A stretch of 64,000 nt of DNA from Deinococcus ficus (GTDB lineage Bacteria; Deinococcota; Deinococci; Deinococcales; Deinococcaceae). Position numbers and translations under genes: made by a program. Location: the NCBI RefSeq assembly GCF_003444775.1, contig NZ_CP021083.1, positions 186,001-250,000 of the forward strand, written 5' to 3'. Shown one piece after another: positions 17,989-28,960 of this stretch; position 1 is the stretch's first letter; each line of letters begins with the position of its first letter. Below the pieces are notes generated by a model that saw only the letters and a list, made by a program, of their open reading frames with translations, was not told where the DNA came from and did no database searches.

Positions 17989-19081
17989 GCGGGGACACTC
18001 CTCGGAGATCGGTCTGGGTGGGCAGCTGGAGGGACTGGTCATGCAGCAGGGCCTGCAGGTGCGGGGCGAACAGGCGGGTGTCGAGCAGACAGCCCATGTG
18101 CCCGTGCACCGAGTCGAGTTCCACGTGGGTGTGGTGCACGCCCGCCTGCGCGGTGGCACGCGCGAAGGTGCGCATCTCCGCGGCGGGGAAGAACTGGTCC
18201 CCGCGGAAGTTCACGGTCAGCAGGCGCGTGCCGACCTCCACCCAGCGCCGGAACAGCTCGGCCGGCGGCGCGACCAGGTCCAGGTCGTGGCCCTGCACCA
18301 TGCGCCCGAGGTCGAGGACGTGCTCCAGGCTGGACTGCCCCAGGCGCGTGCGCAGGTAGGTACTGAAGTTCGCGTCGGTGAACAGCGCCTGAATGCCGTC
18401 CGCGCCGAACCCGAAGTACGAGATCAACCGCAGCGCGCCCTCCAGGCCGCCGGCCGGGGCGATGTCCCGCAGCATCGGCCCGAACAGGTCCTTCAGGACC
18501 GGGCCGGCCCGGGGACTGACCGCCACGGCCGCCACGCGCGGCGCGAGTTCCGGCGTGCGGGCCGCCCAGTGCAGGGCCTGCATGCCGCCCATGCTGGGGC
18601 CGATCACGGCGTGCCAGCGCTCCACGCCGAGGTCCTGCATCAGGTCCAGCTGCAGGGCGTGCAGGTCCCCGAGGTCCCAGGCGGGAAAGCGCGCGCCCCA
18701 CGGCTGCCCGTCCGGGTGCAGGCTGGCGGGGCCGGTGGTCACCACGCCCGGGTCACGGGCCTGCACGTTCGCGAGCGAGTTCAGACACACCACGAAGAAC
18801 TTCTCCGTGTCCACCGCCCGGCCCGGCCCGATCAACGGGGCCCACCACGCGGGCGTGCCGTCGGGGTTGCGGCCGGCGGCGCGCATGGTGCCGGTGTAGT
18901 AGTGGCAAACGAGCACGGCGTTGTCCCGCGCGGCGTTCAGCTCTCCCCAGGTCAGGCCGCCCAGCCGGACGGGCACGCGCACGCCCTGCAGGGTCACCTC
19001 GCGTTCCAGGGTGATGGCCCGCCCCACGCCGTCCGGCCGCTCCGGCGGGCGCGTGCCGGCGCTCAAGTCCTCTTGTCGCAT
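17981..19081 (-). CDS. MetX-like alpha/beta fold acyltransferase or hydrolase
   Basis: A 366-residue protein of the homoserine O-acetyltransferase superfamily. The nucleophile is S163 in GPSMGGMQ, a hallmark of MetX-like proteins; D295 (NFRGDQFFP) and H328 (HGHMG) complete the triad. MetX-like features such as WWAPLIGPG and FFVVCLNSLANVQARDPGVV are present. True homoserine acetyltransferases and their many hydrolase relatives share this core, and there is no methionine gene nearby, so I do not assign metX. It is co-transcribed with the small hydrolase downstream. Confidence 0.8.
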   Translation of the reverse strand: MRQEDLSAGTRPPERPDGVGRAITLEREVTLQGVRVPVRLGGLTWGELNAARDNAVLVCHYYTGTMRAAGRNPDGTPAWWAPLIGPGRAVDTEKFFVVCLNSLANVQARDPGVVTTGPASLHPDGQPWGARFPAWDLGDLHALQLDLMQDLGVERWHAVIGPSMGGMQALHWAARTPELAPRVAAVAVSPRAGPVLKDLFGPMLRDIAPAGGLEGALRLISYFGFGADGIQALFTDANFSTYLRTRLGQSSLEHVLDLGRMVQGHDLDLVAPPAELFRRWVEVGTRLLTVNFRGDQFFPAAEMRTFARATAQAGVHHTHVELDSVHGHMGCLLDTRLFAPHLQALLHDQSLQLPTQTDLRGVSPHA

Positions 19082-19106
19082 TGCCGCCCAGCGTAGGCGG
19101 CGGGTG

Positions 19107-20486
19107 TTACGCCCCGGTCACACCCGCGCCTGCTCGTGGGCGCAGCGTCAGGGTCACGGCGAGCGCCACGGTCACCAGGCCGAGCGCCAGGAAGTACGCT
19201 CGGCGCAGGCCCTCGGCGAGCTCCGTGCCGCCGGCGTGAATGGCCGCCGCGCCGATCAGCAGGGCCATCACGGCCACGCCCAGCGCCCCGCCCATCTGGC
19301 GGGCGAACATCACACCGCTGGTGACGGCGCCCAGTTCGCCCGGCCGGGCGGCCTGCTGCGCGGAGAGCAGCAGGCTCAGCATGGAAAAGCCCATGCCCAT
19401 ACCCACCACGAAGCCGAGCACGCTGGTGATCCACAGCGGGGCGTGCACGGTGAAGGTCAGCAGCAGGAACACGGCCACCAGCACCGCGAAGCCCATCTGC
19501 GCGAGCCGGGAGAGCGGCACGCGTTTCATCAGCCGGGCCGACAGGATGCTGGTCAGGGTCCAGCCGACCAGCATGGGCGTCAGGATCGCGCCGGCTGAGG
19601 TGGCCCCGCCGCCGGAGATGCCCTGCGCGTACAGCGGCAGGTAAGCGATCACGCCGAAGTACGCCGCGCCGCCCAGGAAATTCCCGGCGAACGCCACGGC
19701 CGGCACCCGCTCGCGCAGGGCCTGCATGGGCAGCAGCGGACTGGGGTGCCGGGCCTCCAGGAAGACGGCCGCGGCCAGGACCGCCAGGCCCAGGGCGACC
19801 AGCGGCCAGATCTTCAGTTCCAGGCCCCAGATGGTCAAACCGCTGCCCACCGTGAACAGCGCCGCCCCCAGCCAGTCGAGCTGCGCGGGGCGCCGCTCGC
19901 CGGTCTCCCGCAGGTAACGCAGCACCATCACGAACGCCGCCACGCCGAACGGCAGGGACACGTAGAAGGTCCAGCGCCAGGACAGCGTGTCGGTCAGGAA
20001 GCCGCCCAGCAGCGGCCCGGCCAGGCCCGAGATGCCCCACACGCCGCTGATGAAGGCCTGCACCTTCGCCCGCTCCTGCAGTTCGTACAGTTCGCCCACG
20101 ATGGTCAGGCTGATGGTGAGGAGCGCCCCGGCGCCCAGGCCCTGCAGGGCGCGCGCGCCGATCAGGCCGCCCATGCTCTGCGCCGCGCCGCACAGCGCCG
20201 ACCCGATCAGGAACAGGGCCATGCCAGTCAGGTAGAGCTTCTTGCGGCCCGCGATGTCCGAGCCCCTCCCCCATAGCGGGCTGGTGACGGTCGCGCTGAG
20301 CATGTACACCGCGAACGGCAGGGCGTACAGATCCGAGCCGCGCAGGTCGGCGATCACGCTGGGCATGGCAGTGGACACCACGCTGGACTCCAGGGCGTTC
20401 AGGAACACGCCCAGGATCAGGCCCACCGTGGCGAGCTGGCGCAGGCGGGCATGTTCAGGACTCAGGGCGGCGGGGGCAGTGGTCAT
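19107..20486 (-). CDS. MFS transporter, DHA2 (EmrB/QacA) drug:H+ antiporter type
   Basis: A 459-residue protein with 12-14 membrane helices. Helix 1 carries [20 protein letters not shown], the family motif D1-like region in which the usual Asp is Glu. The motif A equivalent is [17 protein letters not shown], and motif C lies in helix 5 ([19 protein letters not shown]). Such proteins export lipophilic drugs or metabolites by proton exchange. The start ATG 20486 follows GGAG; an in-frame upstream extension of 35 residues lacks coding character. It lies 25 bp before the MetX-like gene on the same strand and may be co-transcribed with it. Confidence 0.88.
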   Translation of the reverse strand: MTTAPAALSPEHARLRQLATVGLILGVFLNALESSVVSTAMPSVIADLRGSDLYALPFAVYMLSATVTSPLWGRGSDIAGRKKLYLTGMALFLIGSALCGAAQSMGGLIGARALQGLGAGALLTISLTIVGELYELQERAKVQAFISGVWGISGLAGPLLGGFLTDTLSWRWTFYVSLPFGVAAFVMVLRYLRETGERRPAQLDWLGAALFTVGSGLTIWGLELKIWPLVALGLAVLAAAVFLEARHPSPLLPMQALRERVPAVAFAGNFLGGAAYFGVIAYLPLYAQGISGGGATSAGAILTPMLVGWTLTSILSARLMKRVPLSRLAQMGFAVLVAVFLLLTFTVHAPLWITSVLGFVVGMGMGFSMLSLLLSAQQAARPGELGAVTSGVMFARQMGGALGVAVMALLIGAAAIHAGGTELAEGLRRAYFLALGLVTVALAVTLTLRPRAGAGVTGA

Positions 20487-20650
20487 CAGGCAGGACTCCA
20501 GGGGCGTGCAGGAAGCGGGGCAGGGGGCAAACCCGCGCATCATCCCAGACCCGCGCGCGCAGAACGTGACCCCGGACAGACCGGAGCGCAAGCCCTAAGG
20601 GCCGATGAAGCCCTGCGCCAGGATCAGCCTGCTAGACGGGGTGCGCTGCC

Positions 20651-21952
20651 CTACGCCCCGCGCGGGCGGCTGAGGGTCTCCAGGTCGCCGAGCAGGGCGG
20701 CCGCGGCCTTCTCCCCGCTTTCCAGTGCGCCCTGAATGCCGCTCAGGGAGGTCGCCTCGGAGGCGAGCACCACGCCCGGCAACGCCGTGGCGTGCCCGGG
20801 CAGGGTGTCGCGGTACCCGGGCGGCTGCGGGTACTGGGTGTGCGGGATGCGTTCGATGTGCAGGGGCCGCAGGGCGCTTGCCTCGGCGCCCCACCAGGCC
20901 GTGAGCTCCCGCCGCACCTCGCTGATCAGGCCCTCGTCTGGCAGGTCCGGCACGCCCCACACCGACACGATCAGCAGCGCCTGCCCCTCGGGCACGCGGT
21001 TCGGGAAGACGGCACTCGTCCACAGCACTTGGTTGATCAGCCCGTCTGTCCGGGCGTTCAGCTGCAACCGGGGCTGGCGGTCCGCGCCGCCCGGCCCGGC
21101 CGAGGCCGGCACCGTGAAATGCAGGTACGTGCTGCCCAGACTGCCGCGCCGCACCGGGCGCCGCTCCCCGGCCGGTTCGCCCAGCAGCTCCGCGGCCGTG
21201 TTCGGGTCGGTCGCCAGGACCACTTGGTCAGCCTGGATGTCCCCGGCGGTGGTGCGCAGGCGGACGCCGCTCCCGCCTGTGTCCAGGCCCAGGACGCGCG
21301 TGCCGGTCCGGACCGTCAGGTCCCGGGCGAGCTGTTCGGGAATGCGGCCCATGCCCGCGCGGGGAATTGCCACCTGGCCGGTCAGGAGCATCCGGAAGTA
21401 GTACCGGAACAGCGCCGAGCAGGTGTGCAGTGCCCGGTCCAGAACCAGCCCCCCGAAAAACGGCGTGAAGAAGTGCAGGATGGCGCGCTCGCTGAAGCCC
21501 AGGTCGGTGAGATAAGCGCGGGTGGCGACGGACGGCCCGTTCAGCAGTGTCTCCGGGCGGTGCGCGAGCAGTTCGGCCGCCAGTCGGGCGGCCAGCACCC
21601 GGTCCCCGACGCTGAGGATGTCGGCACTCAGGTCATCCCACCATGCCCCCGGGTCACGGCGCGGGTCACCCAGGGTAGGCGCCTGCCCTGGCCCGAGGTG
21701 CAGCACGGCGGACGGCAGCAGCGGCACGAGGTCCAGCGCGCCGTAATCGAGTTGCCGGCGTGCGGCGGGGTAGTCGGTGAACATGCCGATGAACCCGGCG
21801 TCCATCGTGAAGCCCTGCACCTCGCGGGTCCAGACCCGCCCGCCCAGGTGCGTGCCCGCTTCCAGCACCTCGACCTGCTGCCCGGCGCGCTGCAGGGTGC
21901 GCGCGGCGCACAGGCCGGCTAGACCGGCCCCGACGGCGACTGTTCGGCTCAT
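20651..21952 (-). CDS. FAD-dependent amine-oxidase/phytoene-desaturase-like protein
   Basis: A 433-residue flavoprotein. Residues 1-40 form the dinucleotide-binding fold (VAVGAGLAGLCAARTLQRAG, E at residue ~30) followed by GGRVWTREVQGFTMDAG, the Amino_oxidase signature. The C-terminus has the second FAD motif, VLASEATSLSGIQGALESGE. This superfamily includes protoporphyrinogen oxidase, carotenoid desaturases and amine oxidases. Proteins of this length without further partners are usually called NAD(P)/FAD-dependent oxidoreductases. A carotenoid-type role is possible but no crt gene is nearby. It stands as a single gene. Confidence 0.82.
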   Translation of the reverse strand: MSRTVAVGAGLAGLCAARTLQRAGQQVEVLEAGTHLGGRVWTREVQGFTMDAGFIGMFTDYPAARRQLDYGALDLVPLLPSAVLHLGPGQAPTLGDPRRDPGAWWDDLSADILSVGDRVLAARLAAELLAHRPETLLNGPSVATRAYLTDLGFSERAILHFFTPFFGGLVLDRALHTCSALFRYYFRMLLTGQVAIPRAGMGRIPEQLARDLTVRTGTRVLGLDTGGSGVRLRTTAGDIQADQVVLATDPNTAAELLGEPAGERRPVRRGSLGSTYLHFTVPASAGPGGADRQPRLQLNARTDGLINQVLWTSAVFPNRVPEGQALLIVSVWGVPDLPDEGLISEVRRELTAWWGAEASALRPLHIERIPHTQYPQPPGYRDTLPGHATALPGVVLASEATSLSGIQGALESGEKAAAALLGDLETLSRPRGA

Positions 21953-21986
21953 GCCCCACCCTAGCAGCGGGGCAAGCGGCTGAACT

Positions 21987-22679
21987 TCAGCGGTCGTTGG
22001 CCAACAGCTCTCCCCGCAGGGTCACCGCGGCCAGGACCAGGAGCAGAAGGACAGGCACCGCGACCGCCCGGACGGACCAGTGAAGGACCGTCAGGCCACC
22101 CAGCGCGGCGCCGAGGAAGAAGCTGAGCCACAGGCCGCCGTAGAGCCGCAGTTTCCTGCGGTCACCAGGACCCCCCTGCCCGGCCAGGAACCCTGCGAGG
22201 GTCTCCGCGAAGGACGACAGGGACCCCGTGATGTAGGTGAGACCCACAGACGTGCGGCCCACGCTGCGGAGCATGGCGTTCATCACGCCCATCGGGAAGA
22301 CGAGGAGCGAGGTGGCCACCGGCCCCTGTTTCCACTCGGTCTCCGGTGAGGCGTGCGCGAGCAGGCCGAACAGGCTGAGAAACACGGCCGTCAACAGAAA
22401 GGCCAGCGGCCTCGCCCGGCGCCCTGCCTGACCCAGCAGCAGGGTGCCGCACACCGCGCCCAGCACGTACAGCGGCACCGGCAGGCCGGCGTGCAGGGCC
22501 CTGGTCCACCCGCCCTGCCCGAGGGACAACCCGGCGGTCGTGGTGTTCCCGCTCATGAACGAGACGAACAGGCCACCCAGCAGCGTGGCGCCCACCGCGT
22601 CCACGAACCCGGCCACACCTGCCAGCGTCATCGCCAGGGAAGCGGGGCCTGCCGCGCTTCCCTTGGCCCCCGGGGTCAC
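21987..22679 (-). CDS. DUF1275 (YoaK-like) membrane protein
   Basis: A 230-residue protein with six predicted helices. The YoaK-family first helix block AGFVDAVGATLLGGLFVSFM is followed by SGNTTTAGLSLG, and VLVFPMGVMNAMLRSV-like sequence precedes the second half. The family has no settled function; some members are thought to transport small solutes. Its ATG overlaps the upstream cysteine-hydrolase stop by 4 bp, so it may handle the substrate or product of that enzyme. Confidence 0.85.
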   Translation of the reverse strand: MTPGAKGSAAGPASLAMTLAGVAGFVDAVGATLLGGLFVSFMSGNTTTAGLSLGQGGWTRALHAGLPVPLYVLGAVCGTLLLGQAGRRARPLAFLLTAVFLSLFGLLAHASPETEWKQGPVATSLLVFPMGVMNAMLRSVGRTSVGLTYITGSLSSFAETLAGFLAGQGGPGDRRKLRLYGGLWLSFFLGAALGGLTVLHWSVRAVAVPVLLLLVLAAVTLRGELLANDR

Positions 22680-23536
22680 TTCCCGGGTCGCTGCTCCGGT
22701 GACGCGGCGCTCTGTTCACCCGCGGCCTCCGGCCCGCTGAAGGGCGTGGCGGCGGCGAGCTGTTCGGTCGTCAGGGAGAATCCCCAGCAGTTGCGGGCGT
22801 TGAACACCACCGCCTGCTGGCAGTAGTCCGGGCTGGAGGTCGCGCAGGCGTCCTCGATCAGGACCGTGTTGTAATCCCGGAAGTACGCCTCCTCCATGGT
22901 GGAGGTGACGCACTGGTCGATGTTCACGCCGGCGAACAGCAGCGTCTCGATGCCCTGCGTGCGCAGCACCTGCTCCAGGTGCGTGCCGACAAAGCCGTTC
23001 ATGCGCACCTTCTCCACGCAGACGTCCTCCGGGCGCATCAGGGGCAGCAGTTCGTCCGCCATGCGCGCGCCCCAGGACCCTTCGGTCAGCACCGGGCCGC
23101 GCTCGAGCATCTCCCCGATGCCTTTCTGGCTGGGTTTGTGCTTGAAGGAGTACAGGGTGGGCGCGCCGAGGTTGCGCAGGTCCGGGCGGTTGTGCCAGTA
23201 CACCCAGATCACCCACATCTGCCGCTGCCGCGCGACTTCCAGCGCGCGGATCACGCCCGGCAGGGCCGCGCGGCACTTGCGGTAGTCCAGGCCCGAAGCG
23301 TCCGTCCAGCCGCCCGGGGACAAAAAATCGTTCTGCATATCGACGATCACCAACGCCTGCTGCGCCGGGTGGTCCACGAACGGCATCAGCTGCGCGTCGA
23401 AGCGCAGCAGCCCGCCGGTGGTGTCCTGCGGCGCGAGGTGGACGTAATCGTCGTACAGGTGCCAGCGGTCCACGCCGGCCGCCAGCTGGACGGCGCCGTT
23501 TTCGGTGCGGCTGTAGATCTCACGGTGCTTGTTCAT
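22676..23536 (-). CDS. isochorismatase-family cysteine hydrolase
   Basis: A 286-residue enzyme with the family triad D66 (VIVDMQNDF), K176 (CVEKVRMNGF) and C209 (GVNIDQCVTSTMEEAYFRDY). The extended N-terminal ~60 residues (YDDYVHLAPQDTTGG) resemble those of biuret and ureidoacrylate hydrolase groups, in which Cys attacks an amide and releases ammonia. I favour an amidohydrolase acting on a urea-like or carbamoyl compound over isochorismate. The start ATG 23536 has GGAG upstream. It is coupled to the DUF1275 gene. Confidence 0.82.
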   Translation of the reverse strand: MNKHREIYSRTENGAVQLAAGVDRWHLYDDYVHLAPQDTTGGLLRFDAQLMPFVDHPAQQALVIVDMQNDFLSPGGWTDASGLDYRKCRAALPGVIRALEVARQRQMWVIWVYWHNRPDLRNLGAPTLYSFKHKPSQKGIGEMLERGPVLTEGSWGARMADELLPLMRPEDVCVEKVRMNGFVGTHLEQVLRTQGIETLLFAGVNIDQCVTSTMEEAYFRDYNTVLIEDACATSSPDYCQQAVVFNARNCWGFSLTTEQLAAATPFSGPEAAGEQSAASPEQRPGK

Positions 23537-23673
23537 GGGGTCTCCTGGAAAGGCGGGATCGGGGTTCAATCTGTTGTATCCCACCCCCCGGCCGGGCCCG
23601 CGCCGCGTTCAGGCTCACTCAAGGGTTCTTGAGAATCGCCTGCATTCCCCGTTGCAGCCGAGTCCGCTCCCGG

Positions 23674-23967
23674 TCAGGAGCCGGCGAGCCCGGCCAGCCA
23701 GCCCTTCACCACGTACACCAGGCCCAGCCCCAGCAGGGCGGTCAGGGCGGCGAGGCTCACGCGGCGATCGCGGCGCCAGTTGCGGACGATCACCACCAGC
23801 GCGGCCAGCGCCGGGAGCAGCATCATGAACCACAGGCCCAGGCCCGCCCAGGCGGGCACCAGCAGGCTCAGTGCCAGGACGGGCAGCGCGACCCAGAACG
23901 CCCCGGGGTAGAGTCCATCCGGCAGGACGTGCGCCTGGGACTGCGCCCGCTCATCCGGGCCGGTCAC
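23674..23967 (-). CDS. small three-helix membrane protein, DUF1634-like
   Basis: A 97-residue protein from a GTG that overlaps the TauE stop (GTGA). After a polar N-terminus come three hydrophobic segments ([51 protein letters not shown]). Small DUF1634 proteins with three helices commonly sit next to TauE/SafE exporters, so this is probably a partner or regulator of that exporter. The family assignment rests on size, topology and position. Confidence 0.6.
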   Translation of the reverse strand: MTGPDERAQSQAHVLPDGLYPGAFWVALPVLALSLLVPAWAGLGLWFMMLLPALAALVVIVRNWRRDRRVSLAALTALLGLGLVYVVKGWLAGLAGS

Positions 23968-24721
23968 GCGGTCCCCCAGTACTTCCACAGCAGCTGCCCG
24001 GCGGTGAACACCAGCAGCAGCGAGAAGAAGAACTTGAGTTCCCGGTCCGGGATGCGTTTCTGCAGTCCCGCGCCCAGGCGCGCGCCGACGAGCACGCCCA
24101 GGGCGATGGCGCAGGCCAGCTGCGGGTCGAGCATCCCGGCGGCCTGCTGGATCAGGGCGTTCGCCACGGCGGTCAGGCCCATGATGAAGGTGCTCGTGGC
24201 GATCGCCTGGCGGATGGGCACGCCGCCCAGCAGGTTCATGACCGGCACCTGCACCGTCCCGCCGCCGATGCCGAGCAGGCCGCTCATGACGCCGGCGAAG
24301 GTCATGCCGGGCCGCAGCCACGCGCTTTCGGGCCGCTGGGTTTCCGCGCGCTTCATGGCGCGCAGCAGGTTGAAGGCCGAGTACAGCAGCAGCGCCGCGA
24401 ACACCGTGGCGACCGTCCGGGCCGGCAGGATCAGCACCAGCACGCTGCCGACCGTGCCTCCCAGGATGGTGTAGGGACTGAGCAGGTACCCGGTGCGGGC
24501 CTGCACGAGGCCCTGTTTCAGGTACGCGGCCGCGCCGGACAGGCCGACCGCCAGTACGCTGAACTGGCTGACCGCGATGGCCTGCTGCAGCGTGATCGGG
24601 TGCCCCAGGCGCGGCAGCGCGAACTCCAGCGTGGGCACCACGACCACGCCCCCGCCCAGGCCCAGAATGGCGCCGAGAATGCCGGCGAGCACGCCGATCA
24701 GGAGGGTGGCGGCCACGACCA

Positions 24722-24722
<1 letters not shown>
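23964..24722 (-). CDS. TauE/SafE (TSUP) family anion exporter
   Basis: A 252-residue protein with eight predicted helices in two similar halves, each containing a Gly-rich turn ([15 protein letters not shown] near residue 23 and [15 protein letters not shown] near 155). This duplicated motif defines the TSUP family, which exports sulfite, sulfoacetate or related C2-type organic anions. The start ATG 24722 overlaps the gamma-glutamyltransferase stop (ATGA). Coupling to GGT suggests export of a sulfur compound released from glutathione-like thiols, which is an inference. Confidence 0.87.
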
Positions 24723-26359
<1,637 letters not shown>

Positions 26360-26422
26360 CCGCCCATCATGGCACCCGCCCGCCTGGGCAACCTCCTGCC
26401 GCGGGCACCGGATTGGGGGGGG

Positions 26423-28087
26423 TTACAGCGCGGCCGCGATGGCCCGGCCCGCCACTCGCCCGCTGAACAGGCAGCCGCCCAGGAATGTACCTTCCAGCGC
26501 GCGGTAGCCGTGGTAGCCGCCACCGCCGAAACCGGCAACCTCCCCGGCGGCGTACAGGCCGGAGAACACTTCTCCTCCAGGGCGCAGCACGCGGCCCTGC
26601 AGGTCCGTTTCCAGGCCGCCCAGGGATTTGCGGGTCAGCACGGTCAGCCGCACGGCGATCAGTGGCCCGCCGGCCGGGTCGAGGAGCGGCGCAGGTTTGG
26701 CCACTCGGATCAGTTTCTCGCTGAGGATCGCGCGGGCGCCGCGGACCACCGCCAGCTGCGGGTCCTTGCCGGCGGCGTTGCGAACCTGCAGGTCGCGGTC
26801 CCGGACCTCGCCCGCCACGACGTCGTAGTCCACCAGGGGTTCGCCGGTCAAGTCGTTCATGCCCTGCACCAGGTCGCGCAGGGTGCCCCGCACCACGAAG
26901 TCCTCCCCTCGGTCCATGAAGGCCTGCACGGGCGCGGTGGGGTTCTTGCCCACGCGTTTCAGGGTGAGGGCCAGGTCCCGGCCGGTCAGGTCCGGGTTCT
27001 GCTCCGACCCGCTCAGGGCGAATTCCTTCTTGATGATCGCGCGGTTGAGCAGGAACCAGGTGTGCGGGTAGCCGTGCGTGGTGACGTGCCGCAGCGTGTC
27101 GTACGTGCTCGCGCCGGGAATGTGCGGGAACGGCAGGCGCCGCCCGGTGGGGTCCAGCCACAGGCTGCTCGGCCCGGGCAGGACGCGGATGGCGTGCCGG
27201 GGCCAGACGGGATCCCAGTTGCGCAGGCCCTCGGTGTAGTGCCACATGCGGTCCGGGTTGATCAGGTGAGCGCCCTGCGCGGCCGCCTGCTGCTGCATCA
27301 GGCCGTCCACATGCTGAGGCACGCCGGACAGCAGCGTGGCCGGCACCGGCCCGAGCCGGTCGGCGGGCCAGTACTGCCGCACGAGGTCGTGGTTGCCGCC
27401 GATTCCGCCGGAGGTCAGCAGGACCGCCCCGGCGCCGTACTCGAAGTCGCCCTGCACGACCCGGGAACTCGGTGCGCCGCGCGCCGCGCCGCTGGGCTCC
27501 AGCACCTCGCCGTGCACGCCCTGGACCATGCCGCCTGTGACCACTAGGCCCCGCACCCGGTGCCGGAAGCGGAAGGTGATCCGCCCCGCCTGCGCGTGCG
27601 CGCGCACCCGGCGTTCGAAGGGTTCGAGCACGCCCGGCCCGGTGCCCCAGGTCACGTGAAAGCGCGGCACGCTGTTCCCCGGCGCGCCCGCACCCGCCCC
27701 GCCGCGCTCCGCCCAGCCCACCGCCGGGAACCAGCGCATGCCCTGGGCGTGCAGCCACGCGCGTTTTTCACCGGCAGCGAACTCCAGGTACGCCTGCGCC
27801 CACTGCCGCGGCCAGTGGTCTTCGGGGCGGTCGAACGCGGCGCTGACCTCCCAGTCGCGCTGCGCGAGGTCCAGCGAATCCCGGATGCCCAGACGGCGCT
27901 GCTCGGGGCTATCCACGAAGAACAGGCCCCCAAAGGACCAGTGCGCCTGCCCGCCCAGGTTCTGCTCCCCTTCCTGATCGAGCAACATGACCTGCTTCCC
28001 GGCGTCCGCCAGTTCTGCCGCCGCGACCAGCCCGGCCAGACCGGCGCCCACGACGATCACATCCGCATTCCGTTCGACCCTCTGCAT
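26423..28087 (-). CDS. FAD-binding dehydrogenase (fumarate reductase/KSTD-like flavoprotein)
   Basis: A 554-residue flavoprotein. The Rossmann start DVIVVGAGLAGLVAAAELAD (residues ~9-28) leads to LLDQEGEQNLGGQAHWSFGG, as in the FAD_binding_2 group that includes fumarate reductase and 3-ketosteroid dehydrogenases. The C-terminus has the second FAD motif in GGEVFSGLYAAGEVAGFGGG followed by GTFLGGCLFSGRVAG. This branch is annotated as FAD-binding dehydrogenase, with substrates largely unknown. A GGAGG ribosome site precedes ATG 28087. Confidence 0.85.
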   Translation of the reverse strand: MQRVERNADVIVVGAGLAGLVAAAELADAGKQVMLLDQEGEQNLGGQAHWSFGGLFFVDSPEQRRLGIRDSLDLAQRDWEVSAAFDRPEDHWPRQWAQAYLEFAAGEKRAWLHAQGMRWFPAVGWAERGGAGAGAPGNSVPRFHVTWGTGPGVLEPFERRVRAHAQAGRITFRFRHRVRGLVVTGGMVQGVHGEVLEPSGAARGAPSSRVVQGDFEYGAGAVLLTSGGIGGNHDLVRQYWPADRLGPVPATLLSGVPQHVDGLMQQQAAAQGAHLINPDRMWHYTEGLRNWDPVWPRHAIRVLPGPSSLWLDPTGRRLPFPHIPGASTYDTLRHVTTHGYPHTWFLLNRAIIKKEFALSGSEQNPDLTGRDLALTLKRVGKNPTAPVQAFMDRGEDFVVRGTLRDLVQGMNDLTGEPLVDYDVVAGEVRDRDLQVRNAAGKDPQLAVVRGARAILSEKLIRVAKPAPLLDPAGGPLIAVRLTVLTRKSLGGLETDLQGRVLRPGGEVFSGLYAAGEVAGFGGGGYHGYRALEGTFLGGCLFSGRVAGRAIAAAL

Positions 28088-28135
28088 GCGCGTTCCTCCA
28101 ATTGGTGTGCCGCACAGGATACGGGGCCGGGCGGG

Positions 28136-28828
28136 TCAGTCCTCGTCGCCTTCGGTGGCTGGGTCGCGGCGCAGCAGTTCCGGCGGAACGATCGTCAGGT
28201 CGCACAGCTCCAGGAAGCCCACGTCGCTGGGGAACGTGCCCACGCCGAGCGTCAGGTCCGGCTGCTCGTCGAGCCTGGAGAGGACGAAGTTCACGGCGCT
28301 GTCCGGCGTGAGTTCCTTGGGCAACAGGGTCAGGGTCTCCCCGGTGCGCAGGACGCGCAGGTCCGTCTGGAAGGGCCCGCCGTCCAGCCATTCGCGCCAG
28401 CCGCGCTCGGCCTCGTCCAGGGCCAGTGGCAGGCCGTGGGGGTGCGTCACCCGGACGAGGAGGGGCAGGCCGTTGCGACGCACGACTTCCACGTCGACGC
28501 CCAGCTGTCCAAGTTGCGTCAGGTGCGTGGCGGCCTGCGCGGCCAGGGTCATCGCCTGCTCCTGTGCCGCCTGCGTTTCGAGGGTCAGGCGCCGCCACGC
28601 GGGGTCCTCCAGGCCGTCCGGGGTGAGCACCACGGCGCCGTGGAGCAGCACCTGCCAGGACGTGAACACGGCCGGCACGGCCAGGAGGCCCTCCTCGTCC
28701 AGGCCGGTCACGGGAATCAGCTCGGCCTCCCGGAGGAGCGCGGAGAGGCCGGAGGCGACCCGCGCGAACTCGTCCGGGGCGTCCGGGTGAAGCAGGGTGT
28801 GCTCGGGGTTCACGAAGGCGAGGATCAT
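28136..28828 (-). CDS. HAD-IIB-like protein with degenerate active site
   Basis: A 230-residue protein whose layout follows HAD-IIB sugar phosphatases (sucrose-phosphate and mannosyl-phosphoglycerate phosphatase types). The key residues are replaced. Motif I, normally DxDGT, reads NPEHT at residues 7-11 (MILAFVNPEHTLLHP). The usual GDxxND loop reads GTFPSD at 197-202. The motif III lysine position near 176 is Asp. The middle cap region contains TSWQVLLHGAVVLTPDG, similar to the T/S-x-N-G-A...G segment of the family. A phosphatase reaction is therefore unlikely, and a binding or regulatory role is possible. The start ATG 28828 is chosen because the extension upstream is antisense to the formamidase. 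Confidence 0.6.
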   Translation of the reverse strand: MILAFVNPEHTLLHPDAPDEFARVASGLSALLREAELIPVTGLDEEGLLAVPAVFTSWQVLLHGAVVLTPDGLEDPAWRRLTLETQAAQEQAMTLAAQAATHLTQLGQLGVDVEVVRRNGLPLLVRVTHPHGLPLALDEAERGWREWLDGGPFQTDLRVLRTGETLTLLPKELTPDSAVNFVLSRLDEQPDLTLGVGTFPSDVGFLELCDLTIVPPELLRRDPATEGDED

Positions 28829-28960
28829 GCCGGCATGGTACCGGGCAGGGCGCTCGGCGTCCGTGGCGCAGGCGCTGTCGGGGCGCGCCGCGTGGCACAA
28901 TCCCGGCGTGCCCCACAACCTCGTGTTCCCTGCCCTGCGCCGCCCTGCCGGGAGGCGCGC

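Noticed and set aside
17981..19081. Assignment as metX (homoserine O-acetyltransferase)
   Set aside because: The superfamily is clear, but close hydrolase relatives share the motifs and no methionine or cysteine synthesis gene is nearby.
27560..28960. N-terminal extension of the formamidase to 27560
   Set aside because: It is antisense to the dehydrogenase and HAD-like genes. The family begins after the TTG at 28961, which has a good ribosome site.
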